From Coleofasciculus sp. FACHB-1120 (GTDB taxonomy: Bacteria > Cyanobacteriota > Cyanobacteriia > Cyanobacteriales > FACHB-T130), in the NCBI RefSeq assembly GCF_014698845.1, contig NZ_JACJTV010000001.1:124001-188000 (forward strand): a stretch of DNA of 64,000 nt, written 5' to 3'. Made by a program: the position numbers and the translations under genes. Each line of letters begins with the position of its first letter. Positions within the stretch are counted from its first letter, which is position 1. A model generated the notes under the pieces. It did not search any database and was not told where the DNA came from. It was given only the letters and a program-made list of their open reading frames with translations. Of this stretch, positions 26,791 through 36,248 are shown one piece after another.

Positions 26791-26826
26791 GAGGGAAGCT
26801 ATGCGCGATCGTCCATAGCTTCCCTC
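26791..26826 (-). terminator. Terminator after rnj
   Basis: A perfect 13-base stem GAGGGAAGCTATG / CATAGCTTCCCTC with a 10-base loop lies about 20 bases beyond the RNase J stop on the minus strand. The following TCGCTAGAAAAG is not a strong U-run. Confidence 0.65.
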
Positions 26827-26845
26827 ACACTCTCTATCTGCGTAG

Positions 26846-28735
26846 TTAAGATGCGACCTTCGCAGTCGAACGGCGGCGGCGTCTTCCAGCAGCCTTCGCA
26901 GGTGGCTCTTCTTCCGGAGTTTGCAGTAAGAAGACGAGCAATGGGCGAGAAGACTGGAATTCGCGGCGGATTAATCGCTGGAGGGCGGACTCCATTAGCG
27001 TTTGCAGTCCTATCCAGTCAACTTCTAAGAGTTCATCGTCCAAGGTGCGGGCGAATTCTGACCAGCGATCGCTCAAAAGCGATTCTAGGGTTTCGCGGAC
27101 AATTCCCTGTAGGCGATCGCGTTCCATTAAAGTCACGACACCGCGCAGGTGAACTTCCGGCTTAGCACTCAGTTTGCCCTCCCAGTTCACCGCTGCTGCG
27201 ATCGTCACAATTCCATCCTCAGCCAACTGCTGCCGTTCCTTCAGCACATTGGCTTTCACCACGCCAGAATTATCTACCAGCTCAATGCCAGAAGGAACTT
27301 TACCTTTCACCTGGATGCCATCTTCCGACACCGCTACGACATCTCCATTGTCAATAATCACCATATTTTCAGCGGGGATGCTCATGCTTTGGGCGGTCTT
27401 GGCGTGCTGAATCAGCATCCGATGTTCGCCGTGAACTGGCAAGAAGAATTTCGGACGAGTCAGGGCAATCATCAGCTTTTGGTCTTCCTGACAGCCGTGA
27501 CCGGAAACGTGAATCCCCTTATCACGACCATAGATGACATTAGCACCCTGCATCATCAGCTTATCAATGGTGTTTACCACTGCAATGGTATTTCCCGGAA
27601 TCGGGTTTGCCGAGAAGATCACCGTATCGCCTTTACGGATTTTAATTTGCCGGTGTTCGCCGTTCGCAATCCGCGTCATTGCTGACATCGGCTCACCCTG
27701 GGAACCTGTCGTTAGAACGATCACCTTCTCTTCGGGCAGCTGATGAATCGACTGCAAAGGTTGGAATAGATTGTCCGAACACTTGATATAACCCAAATTG
27801 CGTGCTTGGGCGATCACATTCAGCATCGAACGACCCACAACGGATACTACCCGTCCATGTTTTTGGGCGATTTCCAGAACCATGTTAATCCGGTGGACGG
27901 ACGAAGCGAAAGTCGTCAATAGCACCCGTCCCTTTGCCTGACTGATAAAGCGTTCAAGATTGGGATAAACTGAACGCTCAGAAGGAGTAAACCCTGGTAC
28001 TTCTGAGTTTGTAGAGTCGCTAATCAGGCATAAAACGCCCTTCTCGCCGTATTCAGCCAGTCTCTGTAAATCAAAAAACTCGCCATCTACGGGTGTGTGG
28101 TCAATCTTAAAGTCACCTGTATGGATGACGACACCAGCGGGAGTATGGATAGCGACGGTAAAGCTATCAGCAATTGAGTGAGTGTTGCGAATGAATTCCA
28201 CGAAGAAGGAAGCGCCAATTCGCACCATGTCACGGGGTCCCACCCGTTTGAGTGTGGTGCGGTTGGAAACGCCTGCTTCTTCTAACTTGCCTTCTAGCAA
28301 CGCCATTGCGAGGCGGGGACCATAGATGACTGGAATATCAAACTGTTTGAGGTGATATGCGATTCCCCCAATGTGGTCTTCATGACCGTGGGTGACAATC
28401 ATGCCCTTAATCTTGTGGCGATTTTCTCGCAGATAAGTCATATCGGGCAGGACGATATTGACGCCGTGCATTGAATCGCTGGGGAAAGCCAATCCAGCAT
28501 CTAATAGAATAATTTCGTCGTTGTATTCAAAAACACAGGTATTTTTCCCAATTTCATGGAGTCCGCCCAGGGGAATAATTTTCAGGGTGGGTGCGGATGA
28601 TTCGTTCTTATTCAGGAGGGGTGCGGATGACTCGTTCTTATTCAAGATGGGCGCGGAGGGTTCGTTCTTGTTGAGGATGGGTGCGGAGGGTTCGTTCTTA
28701 TTCAAGATGGGTGCTGATGATTCGTTCTTAGTCAT
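26846..28735 (-). CDS. rnj: Ribonuclease J with an N-terminal decapeptide repeat
   Basis: A metallo-beta-lactamase fold RNase (beta-CASP) that degrades and matures RNA from the 5' end and can cut internally. The catalytic signature HGHEDHIGG is at 116-124 and the core begins at LKIIPLGGLHEIGKN (51-65). The first 50 residues are five copies of a ten-residue unit (KNESSAPILN with S/P and I/L/T variation), not part of the enzyme fold. The C-terminus ends in a basic GRRRRRST tail as in other cyanobacterial RNase J. AAGGA precedes the ATG at 28735. It is the last gene of the asd-dapA-rnj group, 200 bases after dapA. Confidence 0.96.
   Translation of the reverse strand: MTKNESSAPILNKNEPSAPILNKNEPSAPILNKNESSAPLLNKNESSAPTLKIIPLGGLHEIGKNTCVFEYNDEIILLDAGLAFPSDSMHGVNIVLPDMTYLRENRHKIKGMIVTHGHEDHIGGIAYHLKQFDIPVIYGPRLAMALLEGKLEEAGVSNRTTLKRVGPRDMVRIGASFFVEFIRNTHSIADSFTVAIHTPAGVVIHTGDFKIDHTPVDGEFFDLQRLAEYGEKGVLCLISDSTNSEVPGFTPSERSVYPNLERFISQAKGRVLLTTFASSVHRINMVLEIAQKHGRVVSVVGRSMLNVIAQARNLGYIKCSDNLFQPLQSIHQLPEEKVIVLTTGSQGEPMSAMTRIANGEHRQIKIRKGDTVIFSANPIPGNTIAVVNTIDKLMMQGANVIYGRDKGIHVSGHGCQEDQKLMIALTRPKFFLPVHGEHRMLIQHAKTAQSMSIPAENMVIIDNGDVVAVSEDGIQVKGKVPSGIELVDNSGVVKANVLKERQQLAEDGIVTIAAAVNWEGKLSAKPEVHLRGVVTLMERDRLQGIVRETLESLLSDRWSEFARTLDDELLEVDWIGLQTLMESALQRLIRREFQSSRPLLVFLLQTPEEEPPAKAAGRRRRRSTAKVAS
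28585..28733. repeat. Five tandem 30-base units within rnj
   Basis: A 30-base unit is repeated five times in frame at the 5' end of rnj. The common core on the plus strand is GATTCGTTCTTATTCAAGAT with point changes. Units are contiguous with no spacer, so this is a coding minisatellite and not a CRISPR array. Confidence 0.85.
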
Positions 28736-28850
28736 TTGTTTCCTTCTATTTAGTCAATCAATGTCAATCAATACAAAACCGTTGAAAATTTGCATAAGCT
28801 AGGGCAGCTTTGGCACATAAAAAGCCCCAAGTAAAAAGAAAAGGTTCTGT

Positions 28851-28895
28851 CTTTCGCCTTTTTACTTTGTCTTTTTTGCCTTTCGCCTTTTTACT
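28851..28895. repeat. 16-base direct repeat between rnj and dapA
   Basis: CTTTCGCCTTTTTACT occurs at 28851-28866 and again at 28880-28895, within a pyrimidine-rich spacer. Its complement on the transcribed strand is purine-rich. Function unknown. Confidence 0.6.
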
Positions 28896-28938
28896 CTTGC
28901 CTTTGTGGACGTATTCAGTTTTTCAAAAAACCGTCGCC

Positions 28939-29823
28939 TTACACCAAAGCCATCTGAGTCATTACAGCCGCTACCATTTGCCTATCTGACTCTGGGAGAT
29001 GGCAGAGTGGTGGACGAGTGGCACCTACATCCCAACCTTGCAGTTGTAGAGCTACTTTGACGGGGATAGGATTGGTTATGCAAAACAAAGCTTTAAATAA
29101 GGGAAAAAGTTTCAGGTGAATCTCGGTTGCTACCTGAGGTTGACCGTTTTCAAAGGCTTGGATCATCTGTTGGAGCTGAGTCCCTACCAGATGGCTAGCA
29201 ACGCTAATAACTCCCGCCGCCCCAATGGCTAATAAAGGTAGCGTTAGGGAGTCGTCCCCGGCGTATATTTGAAATTCCGGGGGGGTTGTGCGTCGGATCT
29301 GGCTCGCTTGGTCTAAGTTGCCACTGGCCTCCTTGATTGCCACAATATTCGGGATCTCTGCTAAACGAGCCACAGTTTCTGGCTGGAGATTCTGTCCGGT
29401 GCGACCGGGTATGTTGTAGAGGATCAGGGGCAGGTCTGGGCAGGATTGGGCGACGCCGAGGAAATGCTGATACAACCCTTCTTGCGGAGGCTTGTTGTAG
29501 TAGGGAACAACTTGTAAAGATCCATCTAATCCTAGTTTAGCGGCTTTTTCGGTGGCTGCGATCGCTTCTTTGGTTGAATTTGACCCCGTACCTGCGATTA
29601 CCTTCGCTTTGCCAGCTACCGCCCGCTGCACTACCTGAAATAACTCGTATTCCTCATCCCAAGTCAGTGTCGGAGATTCCCCCGTCGTGCCGCATACTAC
29701 TAAGGCATCGCTGCCATTTTCAGCCAAATGAGCCGCCAGTTGCTCTGCAACAGCATAATTTACACTGCCATCTTCTTTAAACGGCGTCACCATTGCGGTG
29801 AGAACGCGCCCAAAATTTACCAC
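28939..29823 (-). CDS. dapA: 4-hydroxy-tetrahydrodipicolinate synthase
   Basis: A 294-residue class I aldolase that condenses pyruvate with aspartate semialdehyde, the first committed step to lysine and diaminopimelate for peptidoglycan. Visible motifs: [11 protein letters not shown] for substrate binding, LYNIPGRTG with the catalytic Tyr, and VAIKEASG with the Schiff-base Lys. The length is normal. The start is a GTG at 29823 behind GGGAGGAG. It lies 109 bases after asd, whose product it uses, so the pair is a pathway operon. Confidence 0.97.
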   Translation of the reverse strand: MVNFGRVLTAMVTPFKEDGSVNYAVAEQLAAHLAENGSDALVVCGTTGESPTLTWDEEYELFQVVQRAVAGKAKVIAGTGSNSTKEAIAATEKAAKLGLDGSLQVVPYYNKPPQEGLYQHFLGVAQSCPDLPLILYNIPGRTGQNLQPETVARLAEIPNIVAIKEASGNLDQASQIRRTTPPEFQIYAGDDSLTLPLLAIGAAGVISVASHLVGTQLQQMIQAFENGQPQVATEIHLKLFPLFKALFCITNPIPVKVALQLQGWDVGATRPPLCHLPESDRQMVAAVMTQMALV

Positions 29824-29932
29824 ACTCTTTTAACTCCTCCCTGTTTTTCGTGATTGGTTTTGTGATGAGTTTTTGTTGGGAAGGGCGCACAATTACTGTG
29901 CCCCCTGCTGTTGCGAATCGTCGTGTAAAAAA

Positions 29933-30976
29933 CTATTTAGAAAAAGCTGGGGTTGTCGGTTTCAGTAGATGCCGTCCCACCAATAATTCGGCAATTTGGA
30001 CGGCATTGAGCGCCGCTCCCTTGCGAATTTGGTCTCCACTCAGCCACAGTTCTAACCCACAAGGATGAGAAATATCTTGCCGAATCCGACCTACTAGCAC
30101 TTCATCCCGACCGCTCGCTTCAATGGGCATCGGGAAATAATTGGTCTGCCAGTTTTCGACCAACTTAACACCAGGAGCATTCGCTAGCACTTCCTTTGCC
30201 TTGGCTACTGGGAAGGGCTGCTCAAATTCTAGGTTAATCGCTTCGGAATGGGCACGGAGTACGGGAACCCGCACGCAGGTTGCTGTCACTCGCAGCTCAG
30301 GCGCACCGAAAATTTTGCGCGTCTCGTTCAGCATTTTCAGCTCTTCCTCACAATAACCCAGATCGGTCATGGGGGAATTATGGGGAAATAAATTAAACGC
30401 TAAGGTGTAGGGAAAAATACCCGGTTTTGGCTCTTCTCCCCGGAGAATCGCTGAAGTGTGAGTTTTTACTTCTTCCATTGCCCTCGCACCCGCACCACTT
30501 GCCGATTGGTACGTAGCGGCAACAATGCGTTTGACTGGCTGCACTTGATGCAAGGGCCAAACCGCCACTGCCAACAAAATCGTCGTGCAGTTGGGATTGG
30601 CAATAATTCCTTGATGAGTTGCCGCGGCTTCTGGATTCACCTCTGGAACCACCAGAGGCACCCCAGGATCGAGGCGAAAGGCACTGGAGTTATCGATCAC
30701 CACTGCCCCGGCGTCTACTGCTTTCGATGCCCAAGCTTTAGAAGTAGAGCCACCGGCAGAAGCTAGCACGACATCCACATTATCAAACGAGCGATCGCTC
30801 ACTGCCTCTACAGGCAAATCTTCGCCTAAAAATTGCAAAGTCCGACCGGCGGAACGGGGGGAAGCCAAGAGTTTCAACTCAGCAACCGGAAAGTTACGGG
30901 ATTCTAGGAGTTCTAGCAACTCCGTACCCACCGCACCCGTTGCTCCCAGAATGGCAACGCGATAGGAATCAGACAA
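29933..30976 (-). CDS. asd: Aspartate-semialdehyde dehydrogenase
   Basis: A 347-residue NADPH enzyme that reduces aspartyl phosphate to aspartate semialdehyde, at the branch to lysine, threonine and methionine. The nucleotide loop GATGAVGTELLELLE is at the N-terminus and the catalytic Cys is in IIANPNCTTI; the substrate His/Arg region lies in RVPVLRAHSEA. The start is a TTG at 30976: an AGAGGAGG lies exactly eight bases before it and no nearby ATG fits. It leads the asd-dapA-rnj group and is divergent from tig. Confidence 0.97.
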   Translation of the reverse strand: MSDSYRVAILGATGAVGTELLELLESRNFPVAELKLLASPRSAGRTLQFLGEDLPVEAVSDRSFDNVDVVLASAGGSTSKAWASKAVDAGAVVIDNSSAFRLDPGVPLVVPEVNPEAAATHQGIIANPNCTTILLAVAVWPLHQVQPVKRIVAATYQSASGAGARAMEEVKTHTSAILRGEEPKPGIFPYTLAFNLFPHNSPMTDLGYCEEELKMLNETRKIFGAPELRVTATCVRVPVLRAHSEAINLEFEQPFPVAKAKEVLANAPGVKLVENWQTNYFPMPIEASGRDEVLVGRIRQDISHPCGLELWLSGDQIRKGAALNAVQIAELLVGRHLLKPTTPAFSK

Positions 30977-31422
30977 AGATGGTTCCTCCTCTTGAATACA
31001 TAGTAAGTGTCAAAAGCTTTAATGAGAGTGAGCCAAAGTTAAATATTTTTTTGTGAAATTTGAGCTTGTACAGTGAAGATGCTTTTTATTTGACTGTTGC
31101 TTGTTATATAACGAATATCTCTAATGAAATTTTACACAAGCTTAGCACCGACTTCGTCGAAGTTTCCAGTCCCGAACCAGCTAAATTGAATTCGCAACAG
31201 AGCGATGGCTTAGTCAATGTACTATCATCAAATATGTCAACGAGAGGGATAGGTAAGGTTTTATTTACCAAGGCTCTAACTGTTGCAAAACTAGGATATC
31301 ACGGGGTTGAGACAGAAATTGTATCCCTTTGGCTTGAACCGACCGTCCGAAAACGTCTGCAATACCCGCCCTCTCGAATTGTTACCAACCTTGTCGCTCT
31401 GAGTTTTGAGAGAAGTTAACGG
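30977..31422. other. Intergenic, 446 bases, divergent promoter region of asd and tig
   Basis: The promoters of two essential gene groups must lie here. A 119-codon plus-strand frame starting at TTG (31060) fills much of it and stops 3 bases before tig, but it has no recognisable family and no ribosome binding site, so I treat the stretch as a long tig leader. Confidence 0.45.
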
Positions 31423-32880
31423 ATGAAAGTTACCCAGGAAAAGCTTCCCGCCAGCAAGATTGGCTTGGAAATTGAAATTCCAGCCGATATGTCAAAAAAT
31501 GCCTACGAGCAGGTGATTCAAAAGCTCGCACGCTCAGCCAATATTCCTGGGTTTCGCAAAGGAAAGGTGCCTCGCCAGATCCTTCTACAGCAACTGGGGA
31601 CGGCACGAATTAAAGCAACTGCCTTGGAAGAACTGATTCAAGATGGTCTTCAGCAGGCTCTCAAGCAAGAAGCAATTGAGGCGCTTGGTAACTTTGAGCT
31701 GCGTTCTGACTTCGAGGAATTAGTCAGCCAGTTTAAACCCGGAGAACCCATCACTTTCTTAGCTGCGGTAGATGTCCAACCGCAGGTGCAGGTGAGCGAT
31801 TACAACAATCTCGCGATCAAAGCCGAAGAAGTCCCCTATGACTCCAGTGCGGTAGAGAAATTTTTAGAAGAGCGTCGCGTCGAGCAAGCTACGTTAATTC
31901 CGGTGGCAGGTCGTCCGGCGCAACTGGGAGATGTAGCGGTAGTCGATTATACCAGCCGCTTTGTCAGCGAACAAGAAGATGAAGCACAGGAAGAAATTAG
32001 CGGGGGACAGGCAGAAGACGCTCAAATTGAGCTGGTAGAAGGGCGGTTTTTGAGCGAATTTATCGATGGGATTGTGGGAATGAATCCCGGAGACAGCAAG
32101 GAAGTAGAAGTAAAGTTTCCGGAAGATTATCGCCAAGATTTAGCTGGTCGCACAGCGATGTTTACCATCACGCTCAAAGACCTGAAGGAAAAAGAGTTAC
32201 CGGCGGTGGATGATGACTTCGCCCAAGAAGTCAGCGAGTTTGAAACCCTGGCTGAATTGCAAGCTGACTTAGAGAAGAAATTCCGAGAGAAGGCTGAGCA
32301 AGAAATGTCAGCCAATAAAGAGCAAGCGCTTGTCAAGGAACTTTTGAAAAGAGTTGAAATTGACCTGCCGGAGACCCTGATTCAGCGGGAAGTTGAAACC
32401 ATGCTTCGTCAAACCATCATCCAGATGGGACAGATGGGGATGGATGTCAAGAAAGTGTTTACGCCCGACATGGTAAAACAAATGGGCGTGCGATCGCGTC
32501 CGGAAGCCATCGAGCGGATCAAACAAACTCTGGTACTTGAGGAGATTGCTCAGCGCGAATCCCTCAAAACTGAACCGCAAGAGGTGACAGACCGAGTCAA
32601 TGAACTACTCCAGCAGTTCCCCGATCAAGAGATCGACCTAGAACGGTTGCGTACCATTGTTGAAGGCGATCTGCTCAAAGAAAAAGCGATCAAGTGGCTA
32701 GAAGAACACGCCACGATTGAACTGGTTCCCCAAGGCTCTCTCGCTCCTGAGGAGACAGAGGAAGCTCCGGCTGAAGCAACCACTCCAGACTCCATAGAAG
32801 CGGCACAAGCTGAAGACACTGAAGTAGCAGCAACCACTACTGAATCCACACTAGAGGCTGAGACGTTTGAGGTTGAATAA
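31423..32880 (+). CDS. tig: Trigger factor
   Basis: The ribosome-bound chaperone and prolyl isomerase that first meets nascent chains. The ribosome-docking signature GFRKG is at 43-47. The FKBP-type domain is about 160-255 (GDVAVVDYTSRF to FTITLKDLKEKELP), and helical arms fill the rest. The C-terminal 45 residues are a Glu/Ala/Thr-rich acidic tail typical of cyanobacterial forms. GAGAGAAG precedes the ATG. It is followed by clpP and clpX on the same strand, the usual arrangement linking folding and degradation. Confidence 0.97.
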   Translation: MKVTQEKLPASKIGLEIEIPADMSKNAYEQVIQKLARSANIPGFRKGKVPRQILLQQLGTARIKATALEELIQDGLQQALKQEAIEALGNFELRSDFEELVSQFKPGEPITFLAAVDVQPQVQVSDYNNLAIKAEEVPYDSSAVEKFLEERRVEQATLIPVAGRPAQLGDVAVVDYTSRFVSEQEDEAQEEISGGQAEDAQIELVEGRFLSEFIDGIVGMNPGDSKEVEVKFPEDYRQDLAGRTAMFTITLKDLKEKELPAVDDDFAQEVSEFETLAELQADLEKKFREKAEQEMSANKEQALVKELLKRVEIDLPETLIQREVETMLRQTIIQMGQMGMDVKKVFTPDMVKQMGVRSRPEAIERIKQTLVLEEIAQRESLKTEPQEVTDRVNELLQQFPDQEIDLERLRTIVEGDLLKEKAIKWLEEHATIELVPQGSLAPEETEEAPAEATTPDSIEAAQAEDTEVAATTTESTLEAETFEVE

Positions 32881-32887
32881 ACCTTGC

Positions 32888-32915
32888 GTCGGGGCAATTT
32901 TTAAATTGCCCCGAC
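32888..32915 (+). terminator. Strong hairpin between tig and clpP
   Basis: A perfect 13-base stem GTCGGGGCAATTT / AAATTGCCCCGAC with a two-base loop starts 8 bases beyond the tig stop. No U-run follows, so it may act as a partial terminator or as a 3' stabiliser that separates tig from clpPX expression. Confidence 0.6.
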
Positions 32916-33037
32916 CTCTGCACAGGTAGTCCTGAATGGTCAAATACACCGGATTCGGATATAACGGAAGTATGTGGTGAAGAGCCACTCGCCAGTTCAC
33001 TCGATAGTGCAGCGTTTAAATATAAGTTTCGCTCGTT

Positions 33038-33730
33038 ATGGATGTATCTCTGTCCCGGAATTACGAAATCACAAACCTGAGGAAGAGTAATATTTACTCA
33101 CAACTCCCCAGTAACGTCGTCCCTATGGTGGTGGAACAGTCCGGAATGGGGGAACGGGCGTTTGATATCTACTCGCGGCTGTTGCGAGAGCGCATCGTTT
33201 TCTTGGGGACGCCGGTTGATGATAATGTGGCTGACTCGATTGTGGCTCAGCTGCTCTTTTTAGACGCCGAAGACCCGGAAAAAGACATTCAGCTATACAT
33301 CAACTCCCCCGGTGGATCGGTGACAGCTGGGATGGCAATCTATGACACGATGCAACAAATACGTCCTGATGTTGTTACCATATGCTATGGTTTAGCAGCT
33401 AGTATGGGTGCATTTTTGCTAGCAGGTGGAGCGCAGGGTAAGCGCATGGCTTTACCCAGTTCCAGAATCATGATTCACCAGCCCCTGGGAGGCGCTCAGG
33501 GACAAGCGGTTGATATAGAAATTCAAGCAAGAGAAATTCTCTATCATAAGCAAAAGCTGAACGAGCTACTGGCTCAAAATACTGGTCAGCCGTTTGATAA
33601 AATTTCGGCAGATACCGAACGCGACTTCTTCATGTCATCTGCTGAAGCAAAAGATTACGGTTTGATCGATCAGGTCATCTCCAGACAGAATCTTCCTCAC
33701 TCGGAAGCAACTGTCCCTTCACTGAGGTAA
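33038..33730 (+). CDS. clpP: ATP-dependent Clp protease proteolytic subunit
   Basis: A serine peptidase that forms the degradation chamber fed by ClpX. The catalytic triad is intact: S122 in [10 protein letters not shown]147 in MIHQPLGG, D196 in TERDFFMS. At 230 residues it is longer than usual because of 29 residues before Met30; the conserved part starts [19 protein letters not shown], so the real start may be 33125. Neither ATG has a strong ribosome binding site. clpX follows after 9 bases, so the two are co-transcribed. Confidence 0.96.
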   Translation: MDVSLSRNYEITNLRKSNIYSQLPSNVVPMVVEQSGMGERAFDIYSRLLRERIVFLGTPVDDNVADSIVAQLLFLDAEDPEKDIQLYINSPGGSVTAGMAIYDTMQQIRPDVVTICYGLAASMGAFLLAGGAQGKRMALPSSRIMIHQPLGGAQGQAVDIEIQAREILYHKQKLNELLAQNTGQPFDKISADTERDFFMSSAEAKDYGLIDQVISRQNLPHSEATVPSLR

Positions 33731-33739
33731 GAGGCAAGT

Positions 33740-35080
33740 ATGTCTAAGTACGACTCCCATCTAAAATGCTCATTTTGCGGCAAGTCTCAAGAACAGGTAC
33801 GCAAGTTAATTGCAGGGCCGGGAGTCTACATCTGTGATGAATGCGTTGACCTGTGTAATGAAATTTTAGATGAGGAGTTACTGGACTCTGGGGCACCCGC
33901 ACCCCAGCCAGTGCCTCGTGCCGAACCTCCCCAGAAGCGCCGAACCCGGTCGGGAAATATTTCTTTAAGTCAAATTCCCAAACCGAGAGAACTGAAAAAG
34001 TATCTCGATGAACACGTCATTGGTCAGGATGAAGCCAAAAAAGTCCTTTCTGTAGCGGTGTACAACCACTACAAGCGCTTGAGCTTTATTCAGTCTAAAG
34101 GCAGTGCCAAAGGGGGGCATGAAGATCAGGTAGAACTGCAAAAATCGAACATTCTCCTGATTGGCCCGACGGGTTGCGGGAAAACCCTGCTGGCGCAAAC
34201 GCTGGCGAGTATTCTGGATGTGCCCTTTGCAGTAGCGGATGCTACCACGCTTACAGAAGCAGGGTATGTGGGGGAGGATGTAGAAAATATCCTACTGCGA
34301 CTGCTACAGGTGGCAGACCTCGACGTTGAGGAAGCACAGCGGGGGATTATTTATATAGATGAAATTGATAAGATTGCCCGAAAGAGCGAGAATCCCTCAA
34401 TTACGCGGGATGTTTCTGGTGAGGGCGTTCAGCAAGCTTTGCTGAAGATGTTGGAAGGGACGGTTGCGAATGTGCCGCCGCAGGGTGGACGCAAGCACCC
34501 CTACCAAGACTGCATCCAGATTGACACCAGTAACATCATGTTTATATGTGGTGGTGCTTTTGTAGGTCTGGAGAAGGTAGTAGAGCAGAGAACTGGGAAA
34601 AAGTCAATCGGCTTTGTCCAGGGCGGGGAAGGGCAACCGCGAGAAAAGCGGACAGCAGATATTGTGCGGAACCTGGAGCCGGACGACTTGGTGAAGTTTG
34701 GGATGATCCCAGAGTTTATCGGTCGGGTGCCAGTGGTGGCGGTCGTCGATCCGCTGGATGAAGAGGCGCTGATGGCAATTCTGACAGAACCTCGGAATGC
34801 TTTGGCGAAGCAGTATCAGAAGCTGCTGAAGATGGACAACGTGCAACTGGAGTTTAAGCCGGATGCGCTGCGAGCGATCGCGCAAGAAGCGTATCGGCGG
34901 AAAACAGGCGCACGGGCACTGCGCGGCATTGTTGAAGAACTGATGTTGGATGTGATGTACGAGTTGCCGTCCCGCAAGGATGTGACTCGCTGCATGATTA
35001 CGCGGGAAATGGTCGAGAAGCGATCGACTGCCGAACTCATCGTACATCCCTCCTCGATGCCGAAGCCCGAATCTGCCTAA
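33740..35080 (+). CDS. clpX: ATP-dependent Clp protease ATP-binding subunit ClpX
   Basis: The AAA+ unfoldase partner of ClpP. The N-terminal zinc finger has C10, C13, C32 and C35. Walker A is GPTGCGKT, Walker [11 protein letters not shown], and the sensor-2 region [11 protein letters not shown] is present. The pore loop GYVGEDVE and the ClpP-docking IGF-type loop (SIGF) can be seen. GAGG precedes the ATG. The length (446) is normal. It ends the tig-clpP-clpX group with a strong terminator about 45 bases later. Confidence 0.97.
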   Translation: MSKYDSHLKCSFCGKSQEQVRKLIAGPGVYICDECVDLCNEILDEELLDSGAPAPQPVPRAEPPQKRRTRSGNISLSQIPKPRELKKYLDEHVIGQDEAKKVLSVAVYNHYKRLSFIQSKGSAKGGHEDQVELQKSNILLIGPTGCGKTLLAQTLASILDVPFAVADATTLTEAGYVGEDVENILLRLLQVADLDVEEAQRGIIYIDEIDKIARKSENPSITRDVSGEGVQQALLKMLEGTVANVPPQGGRKHPYQDCIQIDTSNIMFICGGAFVGLEKVVEQRTGKKSIGFVQGGEGQPREKRTADIVRNLEPDDLVKFGMIPEFIGRVPVVAVVDPLDEEALMAILTEPRNALAKQYQKLLKMDNVQLEFKPDALRAIAQEAYRRKTGARALRGIVEELMLDVMYELPSRKDVTRCMITREMVEKRSTAELIVHPSSMPKPESA

Positions 35081-35125
35081 AGCTTGTGTTCGCCCTAGGG
35101 ACAAAAAAAGCTGAAAATAATATAG

Positions 35126-35158
35126 AAACCCGTTTTCTTACTCGAAGACGGGTTTTTT
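35126..35158 (+). terminator. Terminator after clpX
   Basis: The stem AAACCCGTTTTC / GAAGACGGGTTT (one G-T pair) with loop TTACTC is followed by a T-run. It is a standard Rho-independent terminator 45 bases after the clpX stop. Confidence 0.88.
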
Positions 35159-35195
35159 ACATAATAGGCATCACTCAAAACTCAAAAATTTCAAC

Positions 35196-36116
35196 ATGGC
35201 TCATATTCAAGTTCGTGGCATCGCCCATTATTACGAGTGGATTAAGACACCCAGCGAGGAAGGTAAAAATAAGCCGGTGATGGTCTTTCTGCACGGATGG
35301 GGGGGATCTTCTCGATACTGGGAAAGCCCCGCAAAAGCCCTGTCGGATACGTTTGACTGCTTGCTGTATGATATGCGAGGATTTGGGCGATCGCGTAAAC
35401 CTTCGGCGGTGGGGAACGGTAGCGCCTTAGCAGAAGAAATCTCGTCTCCACTGGCAGACGAACCTGCGACAGCGGAAGAGTTCACTTACGAAATGGAGGA
35501 ATACGCCGATGACCTAGCAGGCTTATTAGATGCCTTAGAACTGGATCGCGTATACCTTAATGCTCATTCTATGGGCGCATCTGTCGGAGTCTTTTTTCTA
35601 AACCACTATCCAGAACGAGTGGAAAAGGCAATTCTAACCTGTAGCGGCGTTTTTGAATACGACGAAAAATCATTTAAAGCTTTTCACAAATTTGGCGGTT
35701 ACGTCGTCAAATTCCGTCCCCGTTGGCTGTATCAACTTCCGTTTGTTGACCGAATGTTCATGGCGCGATTCTTGCACCGTCCCTTACCCGGTGCCATCAG
35801 TCGTGCTTTCTTAGATGATTTTCTCATGGCAGATTATCAAGCTGCTGTAGGCACTATGATTACCTCAGTTAGCGAAAAAGCATCTGAAGTGATGCCTAAT
35901 GAATTCGCCAAGCTTACCGTTCCAACACTTTTAGTTGCTGGCGAATACGACATCATTATCCCCGCAGCAATGGGGCGTCAAGCAGCAGCATTAAGTGAGA
36001 AAGTCGAGTATGTTGAGATTCCCGATACCGCTCACTTCCCCATGCTAGAGGCACCGGAAGCTTACCTGAAGGTAGTGCGAGAGTTTCTGGGACGGGACTC
36101 ACTTCAAAATTTTTAG
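35196..36116 (+). CDS. Alpha/beta hydrolase
   Basis: A 306-residue soluble hydrolase. The oxyanion region FLHGWGGSSRYW, the nucleophile elbow AHSMGAS, the acid in VAGEYDIIIP and the base in DTAHFPMLEAP give a complete Ser-Asp-His triad. A lid region (about 150-215) is present. The insertion SAVGNGSALAEEISSPLADE (about 70-90) between strand and helix is longer than in most relatives. No signal peptide. The substrate is unknown. It stands after the clpX terminator with its own promoter. Confidence 0.9.
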   Translation: MAHIQVRGIAHYYEWIKTPSEEGKNKPVMVFLHGWGGSSRYWESPAKALSDTFDCLLYDMRGFGRSRKPSAVGNGSALAEEISSPLADEPATAEEFTYEMEEYADDLAGLLDALELDRVYLNAHSMGASVGVFFLNHYPERVEKAILTCSGVFEYDEKSFKAFHKFGGYVVKFRPRWLYQLPFVDRMFMARFLHRPLPGAISRAFLDDFLMADYQAAVGTMITSVSEKASEVMPNEFAKLTVPTLLVAGEYDIIIPAAMGRQAAALSEKVEYVEIPDTAHFPMLEAPEAYLKVVREFLGRDSLQNF

Positions 36117-36176
36117 ATTCAGGGAATGTGTCAACCTTTAGGTTGTCTTCTAGTTGTCTTCTAACAGTGTATAAAC

Positions 36177-36200
36177 GGTGAAGGTCATCGCACCTTCACC
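36177..36200. repeat. Hairpin between the hydrolase and the nuclease-like gene
   Basis: A perfect 9-base stem GGTGAAGGT / ACCTTCACC with a six-base loop lies 60 bases beyond the hydrolase stop. It is followed by A rather than T residues, so it is not a typical terminator on the plus strand. Confidence 0.55.
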
Positions 36201-36248
36201 AAAAACTAGCGTTGATTTGCGACAGCAAAATGGGACATTGCACTCAGT

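Noticed and set aside
27149-27685. 178-codon plus-strand frame
   Set aside because: Antisense to the RNase J core.
28585-28733. Tandem 30-base units considered as a CRISPR array
   Set aside because: Units are contiguous with no spacers, are in frame with rnj, and no cas gene is present.
31060-31419. 119-codon plus-strand frame before tig
   Set aside because: TTG start, no ribosome binding site, no recognised family; kept only as a low-interest observation on the leader.
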